A DNA stretch of 22,460 bases from CAYZXU01 sp964482535 (GTDB taxonomy: Bacteria > Desulfobacterota > Desulfobacteria > Desulfobacterales > BuS5). The notes beneath the pieces were generated by a model, which was not told the origin of the DNA, made no database searches, and was given only the letters and a program-made list of their open reading frames with translations. Each line of letters opens with the position of its first letter. The stretch's first letter is position 1. Location of the stretch: NCBI GenBank assembly GCA_964482535.1, contig CAYZXU010000032.1, forward strand, positions 1-22,460. The letters run 5' to 3'. Position numbers and translations under genes: made by a program. Below are positions 1 through 7,176 of the stretch, piece by piece.

Positions 1-2
1 TG

Positions 3-1892
3 GCGGCTCCAATTATTTTTAAAACATTTATGCTTGGTGTAATTCAGGTTATAAACAGAAAAAAAGGGGTCAAATATTTAAAAGAGGATGAACATTTTTT
101 GCAGGAGCTGGCCAGATTTTTGGGCATTGCGCTTTATAACCAGAAACGTATTGCAGGTAAAAATAAAAAACAGATTTCCAAGTTTGATTATCTTCTTGAA
201 AACCACATAATCTCCCAGAAGGAGATTGATCAGGCTGCAATAGAGGCAAAAAAAACAAAGGATTCCATTGAAAACTATCTGTTAAAAAAGCTCAAGATTG
301 CAAAAAAAGATATTGGCGCTTCTTTAAGTAAATTTTATAATACGCAGTTTGTTGAGTTTAATTCCAACACTGCTATTCCTGGTGATATTATAACAGGTCT
401 GAAGGTTCCCTTTATGCGCAATAACAACTGGGTGCCTTTGCGTGCGGAAAAGGGGAAAATAGTTATTCTTGTCGATAACCCACAGGATCTTCAGAAGATC
501 GACATGATAAAATCTTTGTTCTCCGGCAAACAGCTTATTTTCAGAATTGCGTTTAAGGAGGATGTTCAGGAATTCATAGGGCTTTTTACCCAGGATAAAA
601 AAGAGCTTGCGGATATTGATGATATCTTAGGTCAACTTGCTGAAGAAGAAGAAGAGCTGGAAGACGCTCAGCTTGCAATGGATGAAGAAGACAGCGCAAT
701 AGTTCAGCTTGTGAATAAGATAATCATTGATGCAAATGAAAGGGGCGCATCTGATATTCATCTCGAGCCATATCCGGGCAAACAAAGCACCCAGGTGAGG
801 ATCAGGGTTGACGGTTCCTGTACGGTTTACCAGACTATACCTTATAATTACAAGCGGGCTGTTGTGTCACGAATCAAGATTATGTCTGATCTTGACATAG
901 CTGAACGCCGAAAACCCCAGGACGGAAAGATCAAGTTTAAGAAGTATGGTGGGCTTGATATTGAACTCAGGGTTGCGACAATACCGACCCAGGGAGGAAT
1001 GGAGGACGTGGTAATGCGGATACTTGCCGCAGGCGAGCCGATTCCCCTTGATAAAATGGGTTTTTCAGAAAGCAATTACAAAAATTTTGTAAGTGTAATA
1101 ACAAAGCCCTATGGAATAATTTTTGTTTGCGGCCCCACGGGTTCCGGAAAAACAACTACCCTTCATTCAGCCCTTGGATATATAAATAAGCCTGAAACAA
1201 AGATCTGGACTGCTGAAGATCCTGTTGAAATAACCCAGGCAGGATTAAGGCAGGTACAGGTGCATCCAAAGATAGGATTCGATTTTGCTGCTGCAATGCG
1301 CTCATTCTTAAGGGCAGATCCTGATGTGATTATGGTCGGTGAGATGCGTGACAAGGAGACAACTTCCATTGGTATAGAAGCATCTTTAACAGGCCATCTC
1401 GTTTTTTCAACACTTCATACAAACAGCGCTCCTGAAAGCATTACAAGACTGCTTGACATGGGAATGGATCCTTTTAATTTTGCGGATGCGATTTTATGTA
1501 TACTCGCCCAGCGTCTGGTTCGCACCTTGTGCAAAGATTGCAAAGAAAGCTACCACCCGTCAAAGGAAGAGTATGATGAGCTTGTGCGTGAATATGGGGA
1601 AGAAGACTTTGCTGAAAAATTGAATATTCCATATACAGATGATTTGCGTTTGAATAAACCAGCCGGCTGTGATGCATGCAATAATACAGGGTACAGGGGA
1701 AGAATGGGTATCCATGAACTGCTCATGGGAACTGATGAACAGAAAAAATTAATACAGTCAAATGCAAAGATGGAATCTTTGCGCGGCCAGGCCATAAAAG
1801 ACGGAATGACCACGCTTAAACAGGATGGGATAGACAAGATTTTTCAGGGATACTGCGATCTTCTTCAGGTCAGGAAGGTTTGTATTAAATAG
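3..1892 (+). CDS. GspE/PilB-type secretion/pilus assembly ATPase with N-terminal GAF domain (5' partial)
   Basis: The reading frame is open to the left window edge, so the true start lies upstream. The first ~45 visible residues (LGVIQVINRKKG, then FLQELARFLGIAL) look like the end of a GAF domain. A MshEN/T2SSE-N-like region follows (about residues 50-180, counted from the Met codon at 30), then an acidic linker and the ATPase core. Visible core motifs are Walker A GPTGSGKT (nt 1131-1154), the Asp box TAEDPVEI, Walker B with DPDVIMVGEMRD, and the His-box region STLHTNSAPESITRL. A C-terminal tetracysteine zinc motif (CKDC ... CDAC, then GYRGRMGIHE) is also present. Enzymes of this family are cytoplasmic hexameric ATPases that power type II secretion or type IV pilus extension. 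The GAF module suggests ligand-responsive control (inference). No pilus or secretion genes are visible beside it, so PilB and GspE cannot be separated. Its stop lies 3 bp from the convergent M48 gene stop. Confidence 0.9.
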   Translation, partial: AAPIIFKTFMLGVIQVINRKKGVKYLKEDEHFLQELARFLGIALYNQKRIAGKNKKQISKFDYLLENHIISQKEIDQAAIEAKKTKDSIENYLLKKLKIAKKDIGASLSKFYNTQFVEFNSNTAIPGDIITGLKVPFMRNNNWVPLRAEKGKIVILVDNPQDLQKIDMIKSLFSGKQLIFRIAFKEDVQEFIGLFTQDKKELADIDDILGQLAEEEEELEDAQLAMDEEDSAIVQLVNKIIIDANERGASDIHLEPYPGKQSTQVRIRVDGSCTVYQTIPYNYKRAVVSRIKIMSDLDIAERRKPQDGKIKFKKYGGLDIELRVATIPTQGGMEDVVMRILAAGEPIPLDKMGFSESNYKNFVSVITKPYGIIFVCGPTGSGKTTTLHSALGYINKPETKIWTAEDPVEITQAGLRQVQVHPKIGFDFAAAMRSFLRADPDVIMVGEMRDKETTSIGIEASLTGHLVFSTLHTNSAPESITRLLDMGMDPFNFADAILCILAQRLVRTLCKDCKESYHPSKEEYDELVREYGEEDFAEKLNIPYTDDLRLNKPAGCDACNNTGYRGRMGIHELLMGTDEQKKLIQSNAKMESLRGQAIKDGMTTLKQDGIDKIFQGYCDLLQVRKVCIK

Positions 1893-1895
1893 CAG

Positions 1896-3722
1896 TTATT
1901 CTCCTGCCTCTTTTATGAATTTTTCCAGCCTGTCCTTGTAATAAGACCGGTTGTCTTTTGCTGAATTCAGCGCCTGCCTTTCGACCGCTACAGCCTCTTT
2001 GATCCTGCCGTTTACATAGAAGCTTTCAGCAAGGGTATCCATAATGTGAGGAGCCTGTTTCAGAGCCGCTGCTTTTTTTGATAGATTTAAAGATCTTTCA
2101 GGGTCAAAAAAGGTTTTATCTTCACAGGTGGCAAGCAGCCAGGCCAGGTTATTCAGAGTGTCAGGGTTGTCAGGCTCTATGGCAAGAGAGGCTTCGTAGG
2201 CTTTAACCGTGCCTGCAAAATTACCGGCATCGTAGTAAAGATTGCCAAGCAGGCTGAAAAGTTCAGCATTATCCGGTGTTTTTTCCATTTCCTGGAGGAT
2301 TGTTTTTTCAAGGTAATGCATGCTTATATTTTTTCCTGTTTCGCTGAAATGCATGCTGTATCCAACCCATCCCATGATAATAAGAGATGCTGCATAAATC
2401 AGGAGACTTAGTTTTACCTTTTTATCATGGCGGGAAATCCAGGTTCTGTCTGTCTCACATTTTTTTAAAAAGTCAATCCGCTCTTTTATGCTAAAGTGAT
2501 GCCAGTTTGGTTTGTCTGCTGGCGTTCCGCTTGTGGCTGCAATTTTTTTAAATGTTGAGATCATGGGCAGGGCGCTTGATGAGAGGGCATATACATATGT
2601 GTCAGCCTGACGTTCAAAGTTTCGCATGAAATAACCGAATATAAATCTGAAGTAGAGCAGAAAAAAAAGTATGGTGACAATGCCGATGATGATCGATATT
2701 CCATCAGATCTCTCTAAACCGGTGTGATTTATAAACCAGTATGCAATTTTTGAATGGATAATTGAGTATACGATTATATCAAAGAGGGCATAGGAAAAAA
2801 TCATATATCCCATAAGAAAAAAAAGGTAGAATAAGAGGTGCTTTTTTTTAACATGACCTATTTCATGGGATATGACAGCGTCTATTTCTTCAGGTTTAAG
2901 ATAACGCAAAAGACTTTTTGTGATTAGAATATATCGAAATTTTTTTATCAGTCCCATTACTCCGGCAGTGATTATTTTCCCTCCGAAGATCGGCCAGTAA
3001 ACAATTTCAGCATATTCTACCCCTGCTTTTTTGCATAAATATTCGATTCTGTTTCTATGATATCCCGGTTCAAGCGGTTTGCATCTCCAGAGCTTTTGTA
3101 TAACTGCAGGACCGGTTAATGTGATGGCAGCAAGAAAAATCATAAAATAAACAGCCTCTCCCTGGGGGGTTGCGAGTATATCTTTTAAACCTTTAAACGG
3201 AAGTATGCCGATAATATCGGTGAGCGCTGAAAGCAGCAGCCACGGAAAAATCATTGGAACGGAAAATGAAATATTTGATATAATATATGACTGTTTTGAT
3301 ATTCTATTTCCGTATATTTTGCATGCAGCCCCATGGGCAAATGCCCACACTATTGCAAGATAGGATACAAAAAGCAGCATAAAAAGCAGGGCAAGCAGTG
3401 TGGGAAGAGTCTTAAAGAGCCATATGCCGGATAAAAAACCCGGCAGGTTCAGCATATATATGTCCATGGCAAAAATGACTACTGCCAGGATAGACTGTCT
3501 CGTCAAAGAGCGGTTAAATTTTTGATCAAGGCTAAAAAGGCTTTCTTTGGATATGCTTTTTTTCAGTTTTTGGAATTGAGCATATGTAATTAAAGTAAAA
3601 AAAATATTAAGCAGAATAAAACAAAGAAGAGATCCGGCAAGGTGCAGACCTGATTTTTCAGGAGGCTGGTATGTGTAATAGATTAAAAGAGCGACTATCA
3701 GGTAGATTAAGTTTCCGAACAT
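1896..3722 (-). CDS. Integral membrane M48-family zinc metallopeptidase with C-terminal TPR repeats
   Basis: The 608-aa protein has several hydrophobic segments in its first ~200 residues and again around 290-360, so it should sit in the inner membrane. The zinc motif HEIGH is at residues 286-290 (nt 2853-2867). A likely third ligand is Glu370 in FERQAD, as in Ste24/HtpX-type M48 peptidases. After a further membrane segment (about 435-450), residues ~480-600 form TPR-like helices, with visible motifs LLGNLYYDAGNF, AYEASLAIEPDN and TLNNLAWLLA. Known M48 members cleave misfolded membrane proteins or processed substrates. The substrate here is unknown, and the TPR tail may recruit partners (inference). 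It is the last gene of yggS-queH-M48, 17 bp after queH. The ATG is preceded by AGGATA, a closely spaced ribosome site. Confidence 0.88.
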   Translation of the reverse strand: MFGNLIYLIVALLIYYTYQPPEKSGLHLAGSLLCFILLNIFFTLITYAQFQKLKKSISKESLFSLDQKFNRSLTRQSILAVVIFAMDIYMLNLPGFLSGIWLFKTLPTLLALLFMLLFVSYLAIVWAFAHGAACKIYGNRISKQSYIISNISFSVPMIFPWLLLSALTDIIGILPFKGLKDILATPQGEAVYFMIFLAAITLTGPAVIQKLWRCKPLEPGYHRNRIEYLCKKAGVEYAEIVYWPIFGGKIITAGVMGLIKKFRYILITKSLLRYLKPEEIDAVISHEIGHVKKKHLLFYLFFLMGYMIFSYALFDIIVYSIIHSKIAYWFINHTGLERSDGISIIIGIVTILFFLLYFRFIFGYFMRNFERQADTYVYALSSSALPMISTFKKIAATSGTPADKPNWHHFSIKERIDFLKKCETDRTWISRHDKKVKLSLLIYAASLIIMGWVGYSMHFSETGKNISMHYLEKTILQEMEKTPDNAELFSLLGNLYYDAGNFAGTVKAYEASLAIEPDNPDTLNNLAWLLATCEDKTFFDPERSLNLSKKAAALKQAPHIMDTLAESFYVNGRIKEAVAVERQALNSAKDNRSYYKDRLEKFIKEAGE

Positions 3723-3739
3723 TATCCTGTTTGCTTTTT

Positions 3740-4288
3740 TTAATGGGCTTTATAATACCGTTCTTTTTCACTGTATATACATCCGCAGTACTGCTGTCTG
3801 TAAAGTCCAAGCTCTTTTGATTCTTTGATACCTTCTTTCCAGCCTTTTCGAAAATCATGATAATAAAAAGGAACTCCTGCGAATTTTCCTGCTGATTCAC
3901 CAATGGATTTTATCAGTTCATGCTTTTGAAATTTACTATACAAAAGTGTTGTGGTAAAATAATCAAATTTTCCGCGTTTTGCAAGAAGGGCTGTCGCTTT
4001 TAAACGATCATGATAACAGAACCTGCATCGATCTGATTCCCTGTATACAACGCTTTGAATAAAGCCTTCAAGATCATACCCCTCCTGATAAATAACACGG
4101 ATGTTTTTTTTTGCAGCATAGATTTCCAGTGCTTCCTGCCGCCTTAAACATTCCTGATACGGGTGTATATTCTTTTTATAGAAAAAACCCATTATAGAAA
4201 AGCCCTGGGATTCAAGAACCTTGACAGAGTAGATTGCGCATGGGGCGCAGCATATGTGCACCAAAATTTTCAATTTCGTTATTTTCAA
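3740..4288 (-). CDS. queH: Epoxyqueuosine reductase QueH (DUF208 family)
   Basis: QueH reduces epoxyqueuosine to queuosine in tRNA, the last step of queuosine synthesis, and is the non-orthologous replacement for the cobalamin-dependent QueG. The 182-aa protein has the expected size and the family's cysteine pattern: HICCAPC (Cys13, Cys14, Cys17), CRFC (Cys88, Cys91) and QYCGC (Cys168, Cys170). These are candidate Fe-S/metal ligands. Other conserved stretches are DRLKATA, FTTTLLYSKFQ and DFRKGW. The start is a TTG that overlaps the yggS stop codon (TTGA), which indicates translational coupling. A second in-frame TTG lies five codons downstream, so the exact start is uncertain. No other queuosine genes are in the window. 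Confidence 0.9.
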   Translation of the reverse strand: MKITKLKILVHICCAPCAIYSVKVLESQGFSIMGFFYKKNIHPYQECLRRQEALEIYAAKKNIRVIYQEGYDLEGFIQSVVYRESDRCRFCYHDRLKATALLAKRGKFDYFTTTLLYSKFQKHELIKSIGESAGKFAGVPFYYHDFRKGWKEGIKESKELGLYRQQYCGCIYSEKERYYKAH

Positions 4289-4968
4289 TTTCTTTGGCCA
4301 AATATTGCAGTTCCGATTCTGACAAGGGTCGCTCCCTCTTCAATTGCTACTTTAAAATCGCCTGTCATTCCCATTGAAAGTTCATCCATGCTTATATTTG
4401 GAATTGATGCTTTTTTGATTATATTTTTTATTTCCATTAATTTTTTAAAAAAAGGACGGGCTTTTTCAGGACTGTTAAAAAAAGGGGGTATCGTCATCAG
4501 CCCTTTTAGAGAGAGGTTTTCGAGCATGCTTATCTCCCTTGTAAGCCCCAGTACATTATCAATGCCGGTTCCTGATTTTGAGAGTTCTTCGCTGATATTT
4601 ACCTGTATAAGTATCTGTTGAACCTTGTCATGCTTTTTTGCCTCTTTATTCAGCCCCCTTGCAAGCTTAAGTGTGTCAACAGTGTGGATAAGATCAAAGA
4701 GCCTGACAGCATACTTTGCCTTATTTGTCTGGAGATGACCGATAAAATGCCATGATATATTGTACTGTGAGAGAGCCTGGAATTTTTCACGGGATTCCTG
4801 TATATAATTTTCTCCTATTATAGCAGCTCCGGCATCAATTGCCTCCTTAACTTTGTCCGCGGGCATTGTTTTGCTGACTGCCACAAGGCGTATTGAATCA
4901 GGCGATCTTCCGCAGGATTCAGCGGCAGCCTTTATAGCCTGTTTTACTGATTCCAGTTTTTTTTTCAA
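4285..4968 (-). CDS. yggS: YggS/PROSC-family PLP homeostasis protein
   Basis: This 227-aa single-domain protein belongs to the YggS/PLPBP family, which binds pyridoxal 5'-phosphate in a TIM-barrel fold of the alanine-racemase type III class. The family buffers PLP and affects amino-acid pools; no enzymatic reaction is established. Visible signatures are LVAVSKT with the PLP lysine Lys33, IGENYIQE, WHFIGHLQTNK, ILIQVNIS, GLMTIPP, ELSMGMTGDFKVAIEEGATLVRIGTAIFG. The gene starts at TTG with GGAG 11 nt upstream, and its stop overlaps the queH start. A MITE-like palindrome lies directly upstream, between maf and this gene, and could act on transcription read-through. Assignment is secure; the physiological role is by family analogy. 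Confidence 0.94.
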   Translation of the reverse strand: MKKKLESVKQAIKAAAESCGRSPDSIRLVAVSKTMPADKVKEAIDAGAAIIGENYIQESREKFQALSQYNISWHFIGHLQTNKAKYAVRLFDLIHTVDTLKLARGLNKEAKKHDKVQQILIQVNISEELSKSGTGIDNVLGLTREISMLENLSLKGLMTIPPFFNSPEKARPFFKKLMEIKNIIKKASIPNISMDELSMGMTGDFKVAIEEGATLVRIGTAIFGQRN

Positions 4969-4994
4969 ATTATTTAAAGCTCCGTTTTAAAAGT

Positions 4995-5140
4995 CTGAGA
5001 CCTTTTCAAAATGTTCAATTTCGTTGGAGTTCAAGAAAGGCTAAAATTTTAACCGCAGGAATACATTAAGTATTTTGAGGATTAAAATTTTAGCCTGACG
5101 CCGAAATCGGGCGAAAGGGGGCGTTTTGCAAAGGTCTCAG
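4995..5140. repeat. 146-bp MITE-like palindromic element at the maf 3' end
   Basis: Nearly the whole element folds on itself. The ends are CTGAGACCTTT (4995) and its reverse complement AAAGGTCTCAG (to 5140). Inner arms include a perfect 14-bp pair, GGCTAAAATTTTAA with TTAAAATTTTAGCC, and a central AATAC-ATTAA-GTATT hairpin. Between the outer and inner arms, AATTTCG pairs imperfectly with CGAAATC. The maf stop codon (5137-5139) lies within the right terminus. No clear target-site duplication is visible. It has no ORF, so it would depend on a transposase elsewhere, or it may act as an RNA hairpin between maf and yggS. Confidence 0.75.
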
Positions 5141-5736
5141 TTTGCAAAACCGATAATGCCTTCTTGTATCAGTAATTCGATAACCTCGCAAACCGGAAGG
5201 CCTACAACATTTGTGTAAGAACCGTTTATGCTTTTAACAAGAAATGTCCCGAGCCCCTGTATGGCGTATGCCCCTGCTTTATCAAAGGGCTCATCTGTAT
5301 TTATGTACCACTCTATTTCATCTTTGGTAAGTTTTTTAAAAAGCACATCTGTTTTTACGGTTTCTGCAAAAAATCTTTTTTTTGCCTTGCAGCATATGGA
5401 ATACCCTGTATATACCTGATGAATCCGGCCGCTTAGCAGTTGAAGCATACTCCTGGCTTGCTTTTTAGAGCCAGGTTTTCCAAGCATTGTTTTGTTTATC
5501 ATAACTATCGTGTCTGCTCCGATAATCCATTTTTCAGGATACTGTTTCCCCAGCTCATCAGCCTTTGCTTTGGCAAGAATCTTTACATGGGCTTCAGGAG
5601 AAGTAAACTCAACGGAACTTTCATCAAAGCTGCTTGGAATAACTGAAAACTGAATTCCTGCCTGATCCAGCAGATATGCTCTTCTTGGAGATTTTGAAGC
5701 TAAAATTATTGATTGATTATTGCAGTATTTATTCAT
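5137..5736 (-). CDS. maf: Maf-family nucleoside triphosphate pyrophosphatase
   Basis: Maf proteins hydrolyse non-canonical or pyrimidine NTPs to NMP and pyrophosphate, acting as house-cleaning enzymes and linked to septum formation. The 199-aa protein is full length. It shows the phosphate-binding SKSPRR (Ser14-Arg19), GADTIV with the catalytic-type Asp75, LGKPG, QVYTGYSI, WYINTDEPFDKAGAYAIQG and INGSYTNVVGLPV. The ATG at 5736 has no strong ribosome site. The final residues IGFAN run into the terminus of the palindromic element, whose first bases give the TGA, so the C-terminus may have been reset by an insertion. The gene is divergent from the Rossmann-fold gene at 5794. Substrate subclass (dTTP/UTP or 7-methyl-GTP type) was not determined. 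Confidence 0.95.
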   Translation of the reverse strand: MNKYCNNQSIILASKSPRRAYLLDQAGIQFSVIPSSFDESSVEFTSPEAHVKILAKAKADELGKQYPEKWIIGADTIVMINKTMLGKPGSKKQARSMLQLLSGRIHQVYTGYSICCKAKKRFFAETVKTDVLFKKLTKDEIEWYINTDEPFDKAGAYAIQGLGTFLVKSINGSYTNVVGLPVCEVIELLIQEGIIGFAN

Positions 5737-5793
5737 AAGATTTTATTATCAGATGTTGTAAGTCCTGGCAAGATGGAAAAAGGGGAAAATTTT

Positions 5794-6459
5794 ATGAAAA
5801 AACTATGGGTAATAGGCGCTGGGAAATTCGGAACAAGAGCTGTTGAAATTTTGTCTAAAAAGAATTTCAGGTTTGATATCACAATCGTTGATAAGGATAT
5901 AAACAGGTGCCAAAAGCTGGATAAGATTTTATGCAAGATTATATGCATGGACGGGATAGAGTATTTGTCGAAAAATTTAACTGAAAACGATTCTGCCGAC
6001 TGGATTATCCCAGCAGCGCCTGTACATGTGGCATATGAATGGATAAGCGCTGAATTGAAAAAAAAATATTTGGTGGAAGGCATAGATGTGCCGGAAGGGC
6101 TGGCAAAAAGTCTTCCCAATGTTATAAGCGGGAGTAAGGGTGAAATTTATATGAGTTATGCAGATTTTATTTGTCCTGATAACTGTCCTGAGCCGGCTGA
6201 CAAATGTACATACACAAATAAACCAAGGATAGGCATTTTACACAAAAAACTTGAATCGATAAAATTTGATAATTTTAAATCTGTTGTTATTCAAAGCAAA
6301 CAGCTTGCGCCCGGGGTAGGGGGATATACACCGAAAGATCTTTTTGACGCTTTGGACATGGTTTTAAATGCGCATAGACCCATATTGTTAAGCACAGCGT
6401 GCAAATGTCACGGGGTTATGCATGCTTTTCAAATTTCTGATCATTCAAAAAATGTGTAA
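5794..6459 (+). CDS. Rossmann-fold NAD(P)-binding protein with cysteine cluster, function unknown
   Basis: The 221-aa protein opens with KKLWVIGAGKFGTRAVEIL, a GxGxFG dinucleotide-binding motif, followed by ITIVDKD with an acidic residue at the end of strand 2, which suggests NAD preference. The N-terminal half resembles TrkA-N/saccharopine-dehydrogenase type domains. The second half carries CPDNCPEPADKC and a C-terminal CKCH. These could bind a metal or Fe-S cluster (inference). I chose the ATG at 5794 because AAAAGGGG lies about 8 nt upstream and the Rossmann strand begins at once. The frame extends further upstream to 5713, but that part overlaps maf. It is a single gene with no operon partner, so its substrate and pathway are unknown. 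Confidence 0.75.
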   Translation: MKKLWVIGAGKFGTRAVEILSKKNFRFDITIVDKDINRCQKLDKILCKIICMDGIEYLSKNLTENDSADWIIPAAPVHVAYEWISAELKKKYLVEGIDVPEGLAKSLPNVISGSKGEIYMSYADFICPDNCPEPADKCTYTNKPRIGILHKKLESIKFDNFKSVVIQSKQLAPGVGGYTPKDLFDALDMVLNAHRPILLSTACKCHGVMHAFQISDHSKNV

Positions 6460-6498
6460 TGAATGTAATATTTTTTATGTAATTGTGAAGTGTATTAC

Positions 6499-6705
6499 GT
6501 TGTATTGGCTAAGGGCTTTGTTGTATTGGCTAAGGGCTTTGTNNNNNNNNNNNNNNNNNNNNNNNNNNNNNNNNNNNNNNNNNNNNNNNNNNNNNNNNNN
6601 NNNNNNNNNNNNNNNNNNNNNNNNNNNNNNNNNNNNNNNNNNGTTGTATTGGCTAAGGGCTTTGTTGTATTGGCTAAGGGCTTTGTAATATCGGCTAAAG
6701 GCTTT
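6499..6705. repeat. 21-bp direct tandem repeat (minisatellite) interrupted by assembly gap
   Basis: A 21-bp unit (starts GTTGTATTGG, ends AAGGGCTTT) occurs at 6499-6519 and 6520-6540, continues into the gap, and resumes at 6643-6663 and 6664-6684. A diverged copy is at 6685-6705 (GTAATATCGG start) and a decayed fragment follows. The core copies are identical, and the units touch with no spacer. The true copy number is unknown because the 100 Ns fall inside the array. The period is a multiple of three, so several frames stay open across it, but no ribosome site or gene-like start supports translation. Confidence 0.92.
6543..6642. other. Assembly gap (100 Ns)
   Basis: Exactly 100 N bases, the conventional placeholder for a gap of unknown size. 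The flanks on both sides are copies of the same 21-bp repeat, so short reads probably could not span the array. Confidence 0.98.
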
Positions 6706-6727
6706 GTAATATTTGATTACAGTCTTC

Positions 6728-6756
6728 TTGACAATTACATCTGTTCCATGTAGAGA
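6728..6756 (+). promoter_or_regulatory. Possible promoter for tRNA-Leu
   Basis: A perfect TTGACA (6728-6733) stands 17 bp before TAGAGA (6751-6756), about 45 bp upstream of the tRNA. The -10 match is weak, so this is tentative. Confidence 0.3.
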
Positions 6757-6800
6757 GAAGGTAATTTTATCATCAAATCATAATTAATCAATTCATTATT

Positions 6801-6889
6801 GCCTGGGTGGCGGAATAGGTAGACGCAAGGGACTTAAAATCCCTCGGTCCTTAGTGGCTGTGCGAGTTCGATTCTCGCCCCAGGCACCA
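6801..6889 (+). tRNA. tRNA-Leu (UAA anticodon)
   Basis: The acceptor arms GCCTGGG (6801-6807) and CCCAGGC (6879-6885) pair perfectly. Discriminator A and an encoded CCA (6887-6889) follow. The anticodon stem AGGGA/TCCCT encloses the 7-nt loop CTTAAAA, with anticodon TAA at 6835-6837. The T arm is GCGAG-TTCGATT-CTCGC. The long variable arm is that of a class II tRNA, as expected for leucine. It decodes UUA, and UUG by wobble. Confidence 0.97.
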
Positions 6890-6985
6890 TATCGCATATA
6901 ATTCATGGGTTGGCTGTTTTTTTAGTACAAAAAATATTTAAAGTCTTTTATTAACATAATTTGTTTTTAAGGAGAATTCTAAACA

Positions 6986-7167
6986 TATAAAAATATGTTG
7001 GAGTTTATTATTGGGTCTATCCCTGGTGTTGCTCTATCACCGGTTTTGTAGAAAACTCCACAAAATAAAATCGAACCGGTTGAGAAAACCGATTAGTCCA
7101 AAAACAGAGCAAAATGGATTATAAGGGTATAATCTTCATTTTTAGCCGGAGATTATACCCTTTTTTT
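6986..7167 (+). ncRNA. Candidate structured small RNA or leader downstream of tRNA-Leu
   Basis: No gene covers this stretch, yet it has many complementary segments and ends in a strong plus-strand terminator. No plus-strand gene follows (the next gene runs the other way). Pairings seen: TGGAGTTT (6999-7006) with AAACTCCA (7053-7060); GGTG (7025-7028) with CACC (7038-7041); ACCGGTT (7039-7045) with AACCGGT (7074-7080); CGGTT (7077-7081) with AACCG (7087-7091); TTGCTCT (7029-7035) with AGAGCAA (7106-7112). Several are mutually exclusive, as in attenuators or regulatory RNAs. The 5' end is a guess: TATAAA at 6986-6991 could instead be a -10 box. It could also be a processed tRNA trailer. It does not match tmRNA, RNase P RNA, SRP RNA or an obvious 6S RNA. 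Confidence 0.4.
7123..7167 (+). terminator. Rho-independent terminator
   Basis: A perfect 13-bp stem, AAGGGTATAATCT (7123-7135) with AGATTATACCCTT (7150-7162), encloses a 14-nt loop and runs into an uninterrupted T tract (7161-7167). The T tract gives plus-strand orientation. On the minus strand the same hairpin lies just past the end of the gene at 7177 and may also help end that transcript, although it lacks a good U tract there. Confidence 0.85.
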
Positions 7168-7176
7168 AAACTTCTG

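Noticed and set aside
4163..4621. 152-aa plus-strand ORF
   Set aside because: It is antisense to queH and yggS, which have clear family motifs.
5713..5793. Upstream 27-codon extension of the Rossmann-fold gene
   Set aside because: It overlaps the maf start region. The ATG at 5794 has a good ribosome site and begins right at the Rossmann strand.
6499..6705. CRISPR array
   Set aside because: The 21-bp units are directly contiguous with no spacers, and no cas gene is present.
6422..6753. Two overlapping plus-strand ORFs running through the N gap (LYWLRAL and VVLAKGF repeats)
   Set aside because: They depend on reading Ns as sense codons, have no ribosome site, and arise because the 21-bp period is a multiple of three.
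6801..7167. tmRNA or another standard housekeeping RNA spanning the tRNA-like sequence
   Set aside because: The tRNA is complete with its own anticodon stem and CCA. The downstream region shows no tmRNA tag ORF, RNase P or SRP signature.
7150..7176. The 7123-7167 hairpin as the terminator of the minus-strand cNMP-fold gene
   Set aside because: On the minus strand the stem is not followed by a T tract, so the plus-strand orientation fits better; a secondary role remains possible.
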